Of a stretch of DNA of 42,135 nt, positions 7,297 to 15,272 are shown piece by piece. Made by a program: the position numbers and the translations under genes. The notes under the pieces were generated by a model. That model searched no databases. It was not told the origin of the DNA and worked only from the letters and a program-made list of their open reading frames with translations. Position 1 is the stretch's first letter. Every line of letters begins with the position of its first letter. Source of the stretch: Streptomyces sporangiiformans (lineage in GTDB: Bacteria > Actinomycetota > Actinomycetes > Streptomycetales > Streptomycetaceae); assembly GCF_005768555.2 (NCBI RefSeq), contig NZ_VCHX02000338.1, positions 1-42,135 of the forward strand, in the 5' to 3' direction.

Positions 7297-8373
7297 TCAG
7301 CCGCGCTCACTTCGTGGATACGGGTACCCCCCACTCCGTGGCTCCCGCGGTGACGCCGGCCGGTGCTTCGACGGCCGGCGCGAGAGCTCCAGGGGCATGC
7401 TCGCGGCCACTTCGAGCCGTATCCCGTCGCGCAGTTCCAGGAACTGCCCGAGCGGGTCGTCCGAGATCCGGTCCCAGGGGAACGAGGTGGCGTGCGGACC
7501 GATCCAGCGCAGCTGTTCCAGCGCGTCCTCCCAGCGTTCGAGTCTGATCAGCACATACGTGAGCAGATTGCGGACCTGCGCGGGCCAGGGGTCGCCGGCC
7601 GCGTACTGCGCCGACACGGCGATCGCCAGGTCGGCCGCCGCGTCGAGGCGCCCCCGCGGTACCCCGCCCTCGCCGCCCCCGATCAGATACGCGAAGGCCG
7701 CGCGGACCGGCAGCGCCTGGATGAGGGAGCCGGGCAGCGTGTCCTGCGCGGCCTCTTCGGCGAAGTCGAAGCACTCGTGGTGCGAGCCGTACCAGGCGGC
7801 GGACAGGTACTGCAGGGCGGCCACATGGCAGCCGTAGTGGTGCGGGGAGCGGCGTACGGCCTCGGTCCACAGCTGCTCGAACTCGGTGTGCGTCGCGTTG
7901 GTGCCCCGGGCGTGGTCCAGCGCGATGCGCCACGGCACCGGGTCGCGCGGGTCCCCCTCAGCGGCTGTGGCGATCAACGGCGCGACCTGGCGCAGCAGTT
8001 CGGCGCGGGCCGGTGATTCCCAGCTCCGGCACACCTCGAGCTCGGCCTTGACCAGAAGCGCGTCCGGGTCGTGCGGGGACGCGGACCGCCAGTGCTCGAA
8101 CCACTCCGGTCGGGAGCGCGCGAAGGCGGCGAGGCGCGTCACGTACCGGTCGCGGTTCTCCCACTCCGCGGACTCCCGGGTGGCGGCGAGTAATTTGGCC
8201 GCGAGGCCGTAGTCGCCCCGGCCCGCGGCGACCAGCGCCGGCGCGAGCCGCTCGTCCGGGGCGTCGAGCAGCACCTCGTCGTCGGTGGGCAGACCGGCGG
8301 CGAGGCGCGAGGTGTTCCGTGCCATCCGGGCGGTACGGATGAACGCGCGCAGCAGTGCCATGGTGAGGCCCAT
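7297..8373 (-). CDS. Helical-repeat hypothetical protein (358 aa)
   Basis: A 358-residue soluble protein made of Ala/Leu/Arg-rich helices with regularly placed aromatic residues (WFEHWRSASPHDPDALLVKA, then QLWTEAVRRSPHHYGCHVAA), which suggests a TPR-like superhelix. The C-terminal 35 residues are Arg/Ser/Pro-rich and probably disordered. No catalytic motif was recognised. ATG at 8373 (MGLTMALL) and a second ATG four codons later are both possible, and neither has a strong ribosome-binding site. It lies between a membrane protein and the Lon-domain gene on the same strand. Similar proteins exist in streptomycetes, to my memory without known function. Confidence 0.6.
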   Translation of the reverse strand: MGLTMALLRAFIRTARMARNTSRLAAGLPTDDEVLLDAPDERLAPALVAAGRGDYGLAAKLLAATRESAEWENRDRYVTRLAAFARSRPEWFEHWRSASPHDPDALLVKAELEVCRSWESPARAELLRQVAPLIATAAEGDPRDPVPWRIALDHARGTNATHTEFEQLWTEAVRRSPHHYGCHVAALQYLSAAWYGSHHECFDFAEEAAQDTLPGSLIQALPVRAAFAYLIGGGEGGVPRGRLDAAADLAIAVSAQYAAGDPWPAQVRNLLTYVLIRLERWEDALEQLRWIGPHATSFPWDRISDDPLGQFLELRDGIRLEVAASMPLELSRRPSKHRPASPREPRSGGYPYPRSERG

Positions 8374-8484
8374 TGAAAGCCGCAGGTCGGACGTGTGCCA
8401 GAGGTGAGCGGTGACGCTTTTGTAACCGTCGGTTGGTTGTGTGGGGAATGGTCAAGTCTGGGTAAAAGGTAGCGGTTCATGGGT

Positions 8485-8500
8485 GGTTGAGGCGTCAACC
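8485..8500 (-). terminator. Weak stem-loop at the end of the membrane-protein gene
   Basis: GGTTGA (8485-8490) and TCAACC (8495-8500) form a 6-bp stem with a GGCG loop that includes the stop codon of the upstream minus-strand gene. Read on the minus strand, TACCTTTTACC follows about a dozen bases later. The short stem makes this a tentative call. Confidence 0.3.
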
Positions 8501-10087
8501 CCGGCGCAGCAGTCGCGACGCCCCCGCCGCCACCGTCGTCGCCAGGATCCAGCCCAGCAGGATCACGGCCGCCGACGCCCACTGCCAGCCGCCCTGGAGC
8601 CTCCACCGTCCGGCCTGGCCCAGGTCGATGACGGGGATGAGGAGGTCGAGGGCGAACAGGGAGGCGTTCCACTCGGGGCTCTCACCGGGCTTCACCGGGG
8701 GGTGGTCGGCCTGCGAGAAGGCCACCGAGCTGGCCGCCCACAGCACCGCCATCCAGACCGCGGCGCGGCCCGGCCGGTATCCGTAGGCGACCGTCCAGTC
8801 CTGCACGTACCCCCAGAACCTGGCCGCGGGCGGCAGGAACTCGCGACGGTGGCGCTGTTTGGCGAGCAGCACCTCGCGCGCGTCCTCGTCCTCGCCGCCG
8901 CTGCGCAGCACGGTCGCCAGGCGCTCGTACGGCTCCGGGTTGTACTCCGGTGTCGCCGCGGCCACCCACTCCAGGCGCCGGGTCAGCGGGAACGGGCCGC
9001 GCGGCACCAGGCTCTCGTACTGGAAGCCGTCCATGCGGAACTGGCCCGCGCCCGGCCAACTCGCCGCCTTGTCGACCAGAGTGACGATCCGCGCACCGGA
9101 CAGCACGATCCGCCCGTGCTGCGGCCGCTCCCCGAGGAAGCGCAGCTCGGGTGTCTGGAGGCGGCGCAGCGAGATCTCCTGCTCGTTCGCGAGTGTGAAG
9201 CGGGCCTGGTCGAAGTCCACCGCGTCCCCGAACCGCCCGTCGTCGAGCCGGATCCCGCCCTCGGACTCGAACCGCTGCACCCGTGTGCCGCGCGCCGGAG
9301 TCCTGCCGCTGGTCTGCAGCGGATTGCCGACGCCCGCGGGCGTCATGTAGAGCGTGCGCTCGACGGTCAACTGCGGGGCGTTCAGCGCCAGTCGGCCGTA
9401 CGGGTTCTTCAGTTGGCTCCCGCGCAGGCTGAGCGAGACGCCGACCGTGGCGCCGCGCAGGCTCAGTTCGCCGTCCGACTCCAGCATCTCGGCCTGCAGG
9501 TCCTGGCCGACGGTCATCCCGTCGCCGGTGAGGGAGCGGCCGTGCCGGTCCCGGTAGACCATGGCCTGGTTGAGCAGCAGATCCGTGCCGATGTGCGCGT
9601 CGCTGAGGCGTACGCCGTTGTGGAAGCGGCAGCGCGGCAGATGCAGATCGCCCTCGGTGTGCAGCCGGGCCGCCTCCAGGCGTGGCACCGAGCAGTCGAC
9701 CAGGCGCAGGGTCGTGAACCTGGCCTCCGGCAGCAGGATCTCCTTCTCGAACCGGCAGCCCTTCAGCTCCACGTACGGCTCGATCGTGCCGCCCGCGAGA
9801 TCCAGCACGTCGGTGATCTGGACGCCGGACAGCTTCAGGGAGGAGACGCGGCCGTCGAGCGCGGGCGGCCCGTTCAGCAGCAGCATGCACACGACGCGCG
9901 CGCGTACGCTCCGCTCCGGACCCCATGGATGGCCGCCGTGCGGATCGTCCACGACCATGTCCCCGGCGCGCAGGTCGTACACGCTGCCGTTGCGGAACGC
10001 CTGCCACATCCCCATCTCGGCGGCGGTCAGATCCTCCGGCGGCTCCCCGTCCCGGATCCCGTCCCGGATGCCGGCGCCCTCGGTCAC
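8495..10087 (-). CDS. Beta-helix-like protein with C-terminal membrane anchor
   Basis: A 530-residue protein. Residues about 60-370 read as a succession of short strands with recurring L/I-D/E-G/A-x patterns (LKLSGVQITDVLDLAGGTIE, VELKGCRFEKEILLPEARFT, LSLRGATVGVSLSLRGSQL), which resembles a pentapeptide-repeat or right-handed beta-helix. A linker with PYERLATVLRSGGEDEDARE and KQRHRREFLP follows, then two or three transmembrane helices (AAVWMAVLWAASSVAFS and ASAAVILLGWILATTVAAGA) up to the C-terminus. Streptomycete homologues are often labelled membrane-associated oxidoreductase, but I see no cofactor motif to support that. The GTG at 10087 has GGAGGAAGG about 8 bases upstream. Confidence 0.65.
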   Translation of the reverse strand: MTEGAGIRDGIRDGEPPEDLTAAEMGMWQAFRNGSVYDLRAGDMVVDDPHGGHPWGPERSVRARVVCMLLLNGPPALDGRVSSLKLSGVQITDVLDLAGGTIEPYVELKGCRFEKEILLPEARFTTLRLVDCSVPRLEAARLHTEGDLHLPRCRFHNGVRLSDAHIGTDLLLNQAMVYRDRHGRSLTGDGMTVGQDLQAEMLESDGELSLRGATVGVSLSLRGSQLKNPYGRLALNAPQLTVERTLYMTPAGVGNPLQTSGRTPARGTRVQRFESEGGIRLDDGRFGDAVDFDQARFTLANEQEISLRRLQTPELRFLGERPQHGRIVLSGARIVTLVDKAASWPGAGQFRMDGFQYESLVPRGPFPLTRRLEWVAAATPEYNPEPYERLATVLRSGGEDEDAREVLLAKQRHRREFLPPAARFWGYVQDWTVAYGYRPGRAAVWMAVLWAASSVAFSQADHPPVKPGESPEWNASLFALDLLIPVIDLGQAGRWRLQGGWQWASAAVILLGWILATTVAAGASRLLRRG

Positions 10088-10251
10088 GTCTTTTCCTTCC
10101 TCCTCAGCTACTCGCGGGTTTAGGACAGCTGTTCATGTGATGCCCGCTGAGTGACGACACGAACGCTAATGGTGAAGCCGATCTTCCGGGGCCACCGTCA
10201 GCCATCCGGATCTGGCCAGCCATGGGCCAGGATTCCGTGCGGCCGCGATGC

Positions 10252-10306
10252 GGGTGGGAGCGGCGGGGTGGGCTGTTGGCCGGTGGGGTGGGCCGGTGGG
10301 GTGGGG
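10252..10306 (+). other. Two adjacent potential G-quadruplex motifs
   Basis: 10252-10272 (GGG-T-GGG-6 nt-GGGG-T-GGG) and 10285-10306 (GGGG-T-GGG-5 nt-GGGG-T-GGGG) each have four G-tracts with very short loops on the plus strand. Both sit about 370-420 bp upstream of hisD. The second contains a GGTGGGGTGGG near-duplication. The structural potential is seen in the sequence; a function is not shown. Confidence 0.5.
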
Positions 10307-10598
10307 CGTAGTGCGGCGGGCTGTCGGGAGTGTGGGCCGCCGCGCCGCGCGCGCACCGTACTCCGCGCCGACCTCTGCCGCCGTCGCGACTCCGCGCCCG
10401 GACAGCCGACCGCCGCCCACGCCGCCGCACCCGTAGGTGCGGCGATCACCGCCCTGCACCTCCATGCGGCGCCGGCCGCTCGCAGTCCTGGCCGCCGCCA
10501 GGTCGAAGCGGGCGTGCGGGTGGCCCTCTGGCTGTCGCCGCGACCCGGTGGCGGCCCGCCGACGGCGCCGCGGAGGTCCGCCGACATGCGGGTCGGTC

Positions 10599-10630
10599 GC
10601 TGATCAGCGGTCCGTATCAGCGATTGATAC
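10599..10630. promoter_or_regulatory. Candidate operator upstream of the his operon
   Basis: Two dyads lie side by side: the perfect palindrome GCTGATCAGC (10599-10608) and GTATCA-GCGAT-TGATAC (10614-10630). Both contain ATCAGCG, spaced 15 bp apart. The second ends 41 bases before the hisD GTG. TTGATA at 10624-10629 could serve as a -35 box. This is where a repressor of histidine synthesis would be expected, but no regulator is identified here. Confidence 0.45.
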
Positions 10631-10671
10631 AACCGTCCGGCGCCCGATCGCCGTCTGAGAGAATTGGCCAC

Positions 10672-11994
10672 GTGATCTCCCGAATCGATCTGCGCGGCGA
10701 TGCCCTCCCCGAGGGCTCGGCCCTGCGTGACCTGCTGCCCCGAGCCGACTTCGACGTCTCGGCCGCCCTGGAGAAGGTGCGTCCGATCTGCGAGGCCGTG
10801 CATCATCGGGGGGACGCGGCGCTGATCGACTACGCGGAGAAGTTCGACGGAGTTCGGCTGGACCAGGTGCGCGTACCCGCCGCGGCGCTCGCGCGGGCCC
10901 TGGAGGAGCTCGACCCCGCCGTGCGCGCCGCCCTGGAGGAGTCGATCCGCCGCGCCCGCATCGTCCACCGCGAACAGCGCCGCGCCACGCACACCACCCA
11001 GGTCGTGCCCGGCGGCACGGTCACCGAGAAGTGGGTGCCGGTGGAGCGGGTCGGGCTGTACGCCCCCGGCGGGCTGTCCGTGTACCCCTCGTCCGTGATC
11101 ATGAACGCGGTGCCCGCGCAGGAGGCCGGCGTCGGCTCCATGGCACTCGCGTCACCGCCGCAGAAGGAGTTCGGGGGCATCCCGCACCCCACGATCCTCG
11201 CCGCCTGCGCGCTGCTCGGCATCGACGAGGTGTACGCCGCCGGAGGCGCCCAGGCCGTCGCGATGTTCGCGCACGGCACCGAGACCTGCGCCTCCGCCAA
11301 CATGGTCACCGGCCCCGGCAACATCTGGGTCGCCGCCGCCAAGCGGTACTTCACCGGCAAGATCGGCATCGACGCCGAGGCCGGCCCCACCGAGATCGCG
11401 GTCCTCGCGGACGAGACCGCCGACCCGGTGCACGTCGCCGCCGACCTGATCAGCCAGGCCGAGCACGACCCTCTCGCGGCCGCCGTCCTCGTCACCGACT
11501 CCGTCGCGCTGGCCGACGCGGTCGAGAAGGAGCTGGCCCCGCAGGTCGCGGCCACCAAGCACATCGAGGACCGGATCGCCCCGGCCCTGGCGGGCAGGCA
11601 GTCCGCGATCGTCCTGGTCGACGGCGTGGACGCGGGCCTGCGGGTCGTGAACGCGTACGGCGCCGAGCACCTGGAGATCCAGACGGCCGACGCCGCGGCG
11701 GTGGCCGACCGCGTGACGAACGCGGGCGCGATCTTCATCGGCCCCTGGTCGCCCGTCTCCCTGGGCGACTACGCGGCGGGCTCCAACCACGTCCTGCCGA
11801 CCGGCGGCTGTGCCTGTCACTCCTCGGGGCTCAGCGTCCAGTCCTTCCTGCGCGGGATCCACATCGTCGACTACTCGCGCGACGCGCTGGCGGAGGTGGC
11901 GCACCACGTCGTGACGCTCGCCGAGGCCGAGGATCTCCCCGCCCACGGTGCCGCGATCAAGGCCCGGTTCGACTGGAAGGTACCGAGCAAGTGA
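10672..11994 (+). CDS. hisD: Histidinol dehydrogenase
   Basis: A 440-residue protein of family length. It catalyses the last two steps of histidine synthesis, histidinol to histidine, with two NAD. Visible landmarks are PGGLSVYPSSVIMNA, VTGPGNIWVAAAKR, the zinc/catalytic segment SQAEHDP (Gln262, Glu264, His265) and the C-terminal GDYAAGSNHVLPTGGCACHS. GTG at 10672 gives the conserved MISRIDLRGD start; the open frame further upstream has no homology and its codon use degrades. It is the first gene of the operon, and its stop overlaps the hisC start (GTGA). Confidence 0.97.
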   Translation: MISRIDLRGDALPEGSALRDLLPRADFDVSAALEKVRPICEAVHHRGDAALIDYAEKFDGVRLDQVRVPAAALARALEELDPAVRAALEESIRRARIVHREQRRATHTTQVVPGGTVTEKWVPVERVGLYAPGGLSVYPSSVIMNAVPAQEAGVGSMALASPPQKEFGGIPHPTILAACALLGIDEVYAAGGAQAVAMFAHGTETCASANMVTGPGNIWVAAAKRYFTGKIGIDAEAGPTEIAVLADETADPVHVAADLISQAEHDPLAAAVLVTDSVALADAVEKELAPQVAATKHIEDRIAPALAGRQSAIVLVDGVDAGLRVVNAYGAEHLEIQTADAAAVADRVTNAGAIFIGPWSPVSLGDYAAGSNHVLPTGGCACHSSGLSVQSFLRGIHIVDYSRDALAEVAHHVVTLAEAEDLPAHGAAIKARFDWKVPSK

Positions 11995-13118
11995 GTTCCA
12001 GCATCGGCATCGACGACCTCCCCGTACGCGACGAGTTGCGCGGCAAGTCCCCCTACGGCGCGCCCCAGCTCGACGTCCCCGTACGTCTGAACACCAACGA
12101 GAACCCGTACCCGCTGCCCGAACCGCTCGTCGAGCGGATCACCGAGCGCGTGCGCGAGGCCGCCCGGAACCTCAACCGCTACCCCGACCGGGACGCGGTG
12201 GAGCTGCGCACCGAGCTGGCCAACTACCTGACGAAGACCGGCAAGTACGCGGTCGGCGTCGAGAACGTATGGGCGGCCAACGGCTCCAACGAGGTCATCC
12301 AGCAGCTGCTGCAGACCTTCGGCGGGCCCGGCCGCACGGCGATCGGCTTCGAGCCCTCGTACTCGATGCACGGCCTGATCGCGCGCGGCACCGGCACCGG
12401 CTGGATCTCCGGGCCGCGGCGCGACGACTTCACGATCGACCTCGCCACCGCCCGGCAGGCGATCGCCGAGGAACGGCCGGACGTCGTCTTCATCACGACC
12501 CCCAACAACCCCACGGGCAACGCGGTTCCGCCCGAGACGGTCCTCGCCCTGTACGAGGCCGCGCAGGCGGCCAAGCCCTCCATGGTGGTCGTCGACGAGG
12601 CGTACATCGAGTTCAGCCACGGCGACTCACTGCTGCCGCTGCTCGAAGGTCGGCCGAATCTCGTCGTTTCGCGGACCATGTCGAAGGCGTTCGGCGCGGC
12701 CGGGCTGCGCCTCGGCTATCTCGCCGCGCACCCGGCGGTCGTGGACGCCGTCCAGCTCGTACGGCTTCCGTACCACCTGTCGGCCGTCACGCAGGCGACC
12801 GCGCTGGCCGCCCTGGAACATACGGGCGTCCTCCTGAAGTACGTCGAGCAGCTGAAGGCCGAGCGGGACCGGCTGGTCGCCGAGCTGCGCGCGATCGGCT
12901 ACGAGGTGACCGAATCGGACGCCAACTTCGTGCAGTTCGGGCGGTTCGCCGATGCCCACGAGATCTGGCAGAAGATCCTCGACCGGGGTGTCCTGGTCCG
13001 GGACAACGGGGTACCGGGGTGGCTGCGGGTCAGTGCCGGTACGCCCGAAGAGAACGACGCGTTCCTCGATGCGGTGCGCGAACTGAAGAAAGACCAAGAA
13101 CAGGAGCAGAGCGCATGA
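11991..13118 (+). CDS. hisC: Histidinol-phosphate aminotransferase
   Basis: A 375-residue, fold-type I PLP enzyme that converts imidazole acetol phosphate and glutamate to histidinol phosphate. Conserved elements are LNTNENPYPLPEP near residue 35, NPNNPTGN-like ITTPNNPTGNAVPP, VVVDEAYIEFS, and the PLP lysine at about Lys232 in SRTMSKAFGAAGLRLGYL, with the phosphate-binding Arg nearby. Its GTG start overlaps the hisD stop by 4 bases, and its stop overlaps the hisB start by 4 bases, so translation is probably coupled. Confidence 0.96.
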   Translation: MSSSIGIDDLPVRDELRGKSPYGAPQLDVPVRLNTNENPYPLPEPLVERITERVREAARNLNRYPDRDAVELRTELANYLTKTGKYAVGVENVWAANGSNEVIQQLLQTFGGPGRTAIGFEPSYSMHGLIARGTGTGWISGPRRDDFTIDLATARQAIAEERPDVVFITTPNNPTGNAVPPETVLALYEAAQAAKPSMVVVDEAYIEFSHGDSLLPLLEGRPNLVVSRTMSKAFGAAGLRLGYLAAHPAVVDAVQLVRLPYHLSAVTQATALAALEHTGVLLKYVEQLKAERDRLVAELRAIGYEVTESDANFVQFGRFADAHEIWQKILDRGVLVRDNGVPGWLRVSAGTPEENDAFLDAVRELKKDQEQEQSA

Positions 13119-13708
13119 GCCGCGTAGGCCGTGTTGAGCGCACCACCAAGGAGACCTCGGTCCTCGTAGAGGTCGACCTCGACGGGTCCGGGAAGGTCGA
13201 TGTGTCGACCGGCGTCGGCTTCTACGACCACATGCTCGACCAACTCGGCCGCCACGGTCTGTTCGACCTGACCGTGAAGACCGAGGGCGACCTGCACATC
13301 GACTCGCACCACACCATCGAGGACACGGCGCTGGCGCTGGGCGCGGCCTTCAAGCAGGCCCTCGGCGACAAGGTGGGCATCTACCGGTTCGGCAACTGCA
13401 CGGTCCCGCTGGACGAGTCCCTCGCCCAGGTGACCGTCGACCTCTCCGGCCGCCCGTACCTCGTGCACACCGAGCCCGAGAACATGGCGCCGATGATCGG
13501 CGAGTACGACACGACGATGACCCGGCACATCCTGGAGTCCTTCGTCGCGCAGGCGCAGATCGCGCTGCACGTGCACGTGCCCTACGGGCGCAACGCGCAC
13601 CACATCGTGGAGTGCCAGTTCAAGGCGCTGGCCCGGGCGCTGCGTTACGCCTCCGAGCGTGACCCGCGGGCCGCCGGCATCCTGCCCTCCACGAAGGGTG
13701 CGCTGTAA
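13115..13708 (+). CDS. hisB: Imidazoleglycerol-phosphate dehydratase
   Basis: A 197-residue mono-functional IGP dehydratase without the N-terminal phosphatase domain of the enteric enzyme. It dehydrates imidazole glycerol phosphate to imidazole acetol phosphate. The manganese-binding repeats are clear: GVGFYDHMLDQLGRHG near residue 35 and DLHIDSHHTIEDTALALG near 65, mirrored by LESFVAQAQIALHVHVPYG and NAHHIVECQFKALARAL near 165. The ATG overlaps the hisC stop (ATGA). The 54-residue membrane-protein gene starts 4 bases after its stop. Confidence 0.97.
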   Translation: MSRVGRVERTTKETSVLVEVDLDGSGKVDVSTGVGFYDHMLDQLGRHGLFDLTVKTEGDLHIDSHHTIEDTALALGAAFKQALGDKVGIYRFGNCTVPLDESLAQVTVDLSGRPYLVHTEPENMAPMIGEYDTTMTRHILESFVAQAQIALHVHVPYGRNAHHIVECQFKALARALRYASERDPRAAGILPSTKGAL

Positions 13709-13712
13709 AGCC

Positions 13713-13877
13713 ATGAGCGGGCTGTCCACCATACTGATCGTCGTCGGACTCTTCCTGGTCGGCGGCATCATCTCCTTCGTCAAGCAGCAGATGCCGAAGA
13801 GCCTCGTCGTGCTGCTCTCCATCGGAGCCGCGATGTGTCTCGTGGCGGGAGTCCTCCGGCTGGAGGTGTGGAATTGA
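13713..13877 (+). CDS. Small membrane protein embedded in the his operon (54 aa)
   Basis: A 54-residue protein with two predicted transmembrane stretches (LSTILIVVGLFLVGGIISFV and SLVVLLSIGAAMCLVAGVLR) joined by KQQMPK. It starts 4 bases after hisB, and its stop overlaps the hisH TTG start, so it must be transcribed and probably translated with the pathway genes. Codon use matches the operon. I recall similar small ORFs at this place in other streptomycetes but no function. Membrane association of a histidine enzyme or of an uptake step is a guess only. Confidence 0.8.
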   Translation: MSGLSTILIVVGLFLVGGIISFVKQQMPKSLVVLLSIGAAMCLVAGVLRLEVWN

Positions 13878-14518
13878 GTACTGCTTCCAAACGCGTGGTC
13901 GTCTTCGACTACGGCTTCGGGAACGTGCGGTCCGCCGAACGCGCTCTCGCGCGCGCGGGTGCCGCCGTCGAGATCACCCGCGACTTCGACAAGGCCATGA
14001 ACGCGGACGGGCTGCTGGTGCCCGGTGTCGGTGCCTTCGCCTCCTGTATGCACGGGCTGAAGGAGGCGCGCGGCGACTGGATCGTGGACCGGCGTCTGGC
14101 CGGCGGCCGACCGGTGATGGGCATCTGCGTCGGCATGCAGATCCTCTTCGCGCGGGGCATCGAGCACGGGGTGGAGACCCAGGGCCTCGACGAGTGGCCC
14201 GGCTCGGTCGAGCCCCTGCAGGCCGACATCGTGCCGCACATGGGCTGGAACACCGTGGAGCCGCCGGCCGGTTCGGAGCTCTTCGCGGGGCTCGACGCGG
14301 ACGCCCGCTTCTACTTCGTCCACTCCTACGCCGTCCATGACTGGTCCATGGAGGTCGCCAACCCGGCGATGCGGGAGCCCCTGGTGACGTGGTCGACGCA
14401 CGGCAAGCCCTTCGTGGCGGCCGTCGAGAACGGCGCTCTGTGGGCGACCCAGTTCCACCCCGAGAAGTCCGGCGACGCCGGAGCGCAGCTGCTGAACAAC
14501 TGGATCGGAACCCTGTGA
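13874..14518 (+). CDS. hisH: Imidazole glycerol phosphate synthase, glutaminase subunit
   Basis: A 214-residue class I glutamine amidotransferase that feeds ammonia to HisF. The triad is visible: Cys85 in GICVGMQILF, and His195 and Glu197 in TQFHPEKSGD. VFDYGFGNVRSAERAL near the N-terminus carries the oxyanion/PGVG partner region (LVPGVGAFASCM follows). The start is the rare TTG at 13874: GGAGG at 13862-13866 is 7 bases away, whereas the in-frame GTG at 13868 would be only 1 base from it. The TTG overlaps the stop of the small membrane gene. The priA start overlaps the hisH stop. Confidence 0.95.
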   Translation: MSTASKRVVVFDYGFGNVRSAERALARAGAAVEITRDFDKAMNADGLLVPGVGAFASCMHGLKEARGDWIVDRRLAGGRPVMGICVGMQILFARGIEHGVETQGLDEWPGSVEPLQADIVPHMGWNTVEPPAGSELFAGLDADARFYFVHSYAVHDWSMEVANPAMREPLVTWSTHGKPFVAAVENGALWATQFHPEKSGDAGAQLLNNWIGTL

Positions 14519-15243
14519 TGGCTTCGAAGCTCGAACTCCTTCCCGCCGTGGACGTCCGTGACGGCCAGGCCGTCCGGCTGGTGCACGGCGAGTCCGGTAC
14601 GGAGACCTCGTACGGCTCTCCTCTGGAGGCCGCCCTCGCCTGGCAGGGTGCGGGTGCCGAGTGGCTGCACCTGGTCGACCTGGACGCCGCGTTCGGGACC
14701 GGGGACAACCGTGCGCTGATCGCCGAGGTGGCGAAGGCGATGGACATCAAGGTCGAGCTGTCCGGCGGCATCCGCGACGACGCCACGCTCGCCGCCGCCC
14801 TCGCCACCGGCTGTACCCGCGTCAACCTGGGCACGGCCGCGCTGGAGACGCCCGAGTGGGTCGCCAAGGTCATCGCCGAGCACGGCGACAAGATCGCGGT
14901 CGGCCTCGACGTACGCGGCACGACGCTGCGCGGCCGCGGCTGGACCCGCGACGGCGGCGACCTCTACGAGACGCTGGAGCGTCTCAACTCCGAGGGCTGC
15001 GCCCGCTATGTCGTCACGGACATCGCCAAGGACGGCACGCTGCAGGGCCCGAACCTGGAGCTGCTGAAGAACGTCTGCGCGGCGACGGACCGCCCGGTGG
15101 TGGCCTCCGGCGGGGTGTCCTCGCTGGCCGACCTGCGCGCCATCGCCGAACTCGTCCCGCTCGGCGTGGAGGGCGCGATCGTCGGGAAGGCGCTGTACGC
15201 GAAGGCGTTCACCCTGGAAGAGGCCCTGGAGGCTGTGTCGTGA
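14518..15243 (+). CDS. priA: Bifunctional phosphoribosyl isomerase A (HisA/TrpF)
   Basis: A 241-residue (beta/alpha)8 barrel. Asp12 in LLPAVDVRDGQAVRL and Asp168 in YVVTDIAKDGTLQGPNLE are the acid/base pair of the HisA fold, and phosphate-binding SGGIRDD and ASGGVSSLADL are present. RGRGWTRDGGDLYE (about 138-151) is the loop typical of actinobacterial PriA. PriA isomerises both ProFAR (histidine pathway) and PRA (tryptophan pathway). The absence of trpF from the trp genes in this window agrees. Both activities are inferred from the family. Its ATG overlaps the hisH stop (TGATG). Confidence 0.96.
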   Translation: MASKLELLPAVDVRDGQAVRLVHGESGTETSYGSPLEAALAWQGAGAEWLHLVDLDAAFGTGDNRALIAEVAKAMDIKVELSGGIRDDATLAAALATGCTRVNLGTAALETPEWVAKVIAEHGDKIAVGLDVRGTTLRGRGWTRDGGDLYETLERLNSEGCARYVVTDIAKDGTLQGPNLELLKNVCAATDRPVVASGGVSSLADLRAIAELVPLGVEGAIVGKALYAKAFTLEEALEAVS

Positions 15244-15272
15244 CGGTCATGAAAACGGGTGCGGTGTCATGA
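15240..15272 (+). CDS. Possible 10-codon coupling ORF between priA and ridA
   Basis: A GTG at 15240 overlaps the priA stop (GTGA), and a short frame reading VTVMKTGAVS stops at 15272, overlapping the ATG of the next gene (ATGA). Such an arrangement could carry ribosomes from priA to ridA, which has no clear ribosome-binding site of its own. It may equally be chance; no product is implied. Confidence 0.25.
   Translation: MTVMKTGAVS

Larger units (their letters stand above)
10088..10671. other. 584-bp divergent intergenic region upstream of hisD
   Basis: It holds the ribosome-binding site of the minus-strand membrane-protein gene at its left end, a G-rich stretch at 10252-10306, about 290 bp of G+C-rich sequence with no convincing gene, and two adjacent dyads near 10599-10630 just upstream of hisD. 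A frame ending at 10603 is open and rather G/C-biased at third positions in its last 80 codons (Arg/Ala-rich peptide), but it has no ribosome-binding site and no recognisable domain. I did not call it. Confidence 0.6.

Noticed and set aside
10151..10603. A 150-residue frame upstream of hisD
   Set aside because: The late part is G/C-biased, but there is no ribosome-binding site, no recognisable domain, and it overlaps the G-quadruplex region.
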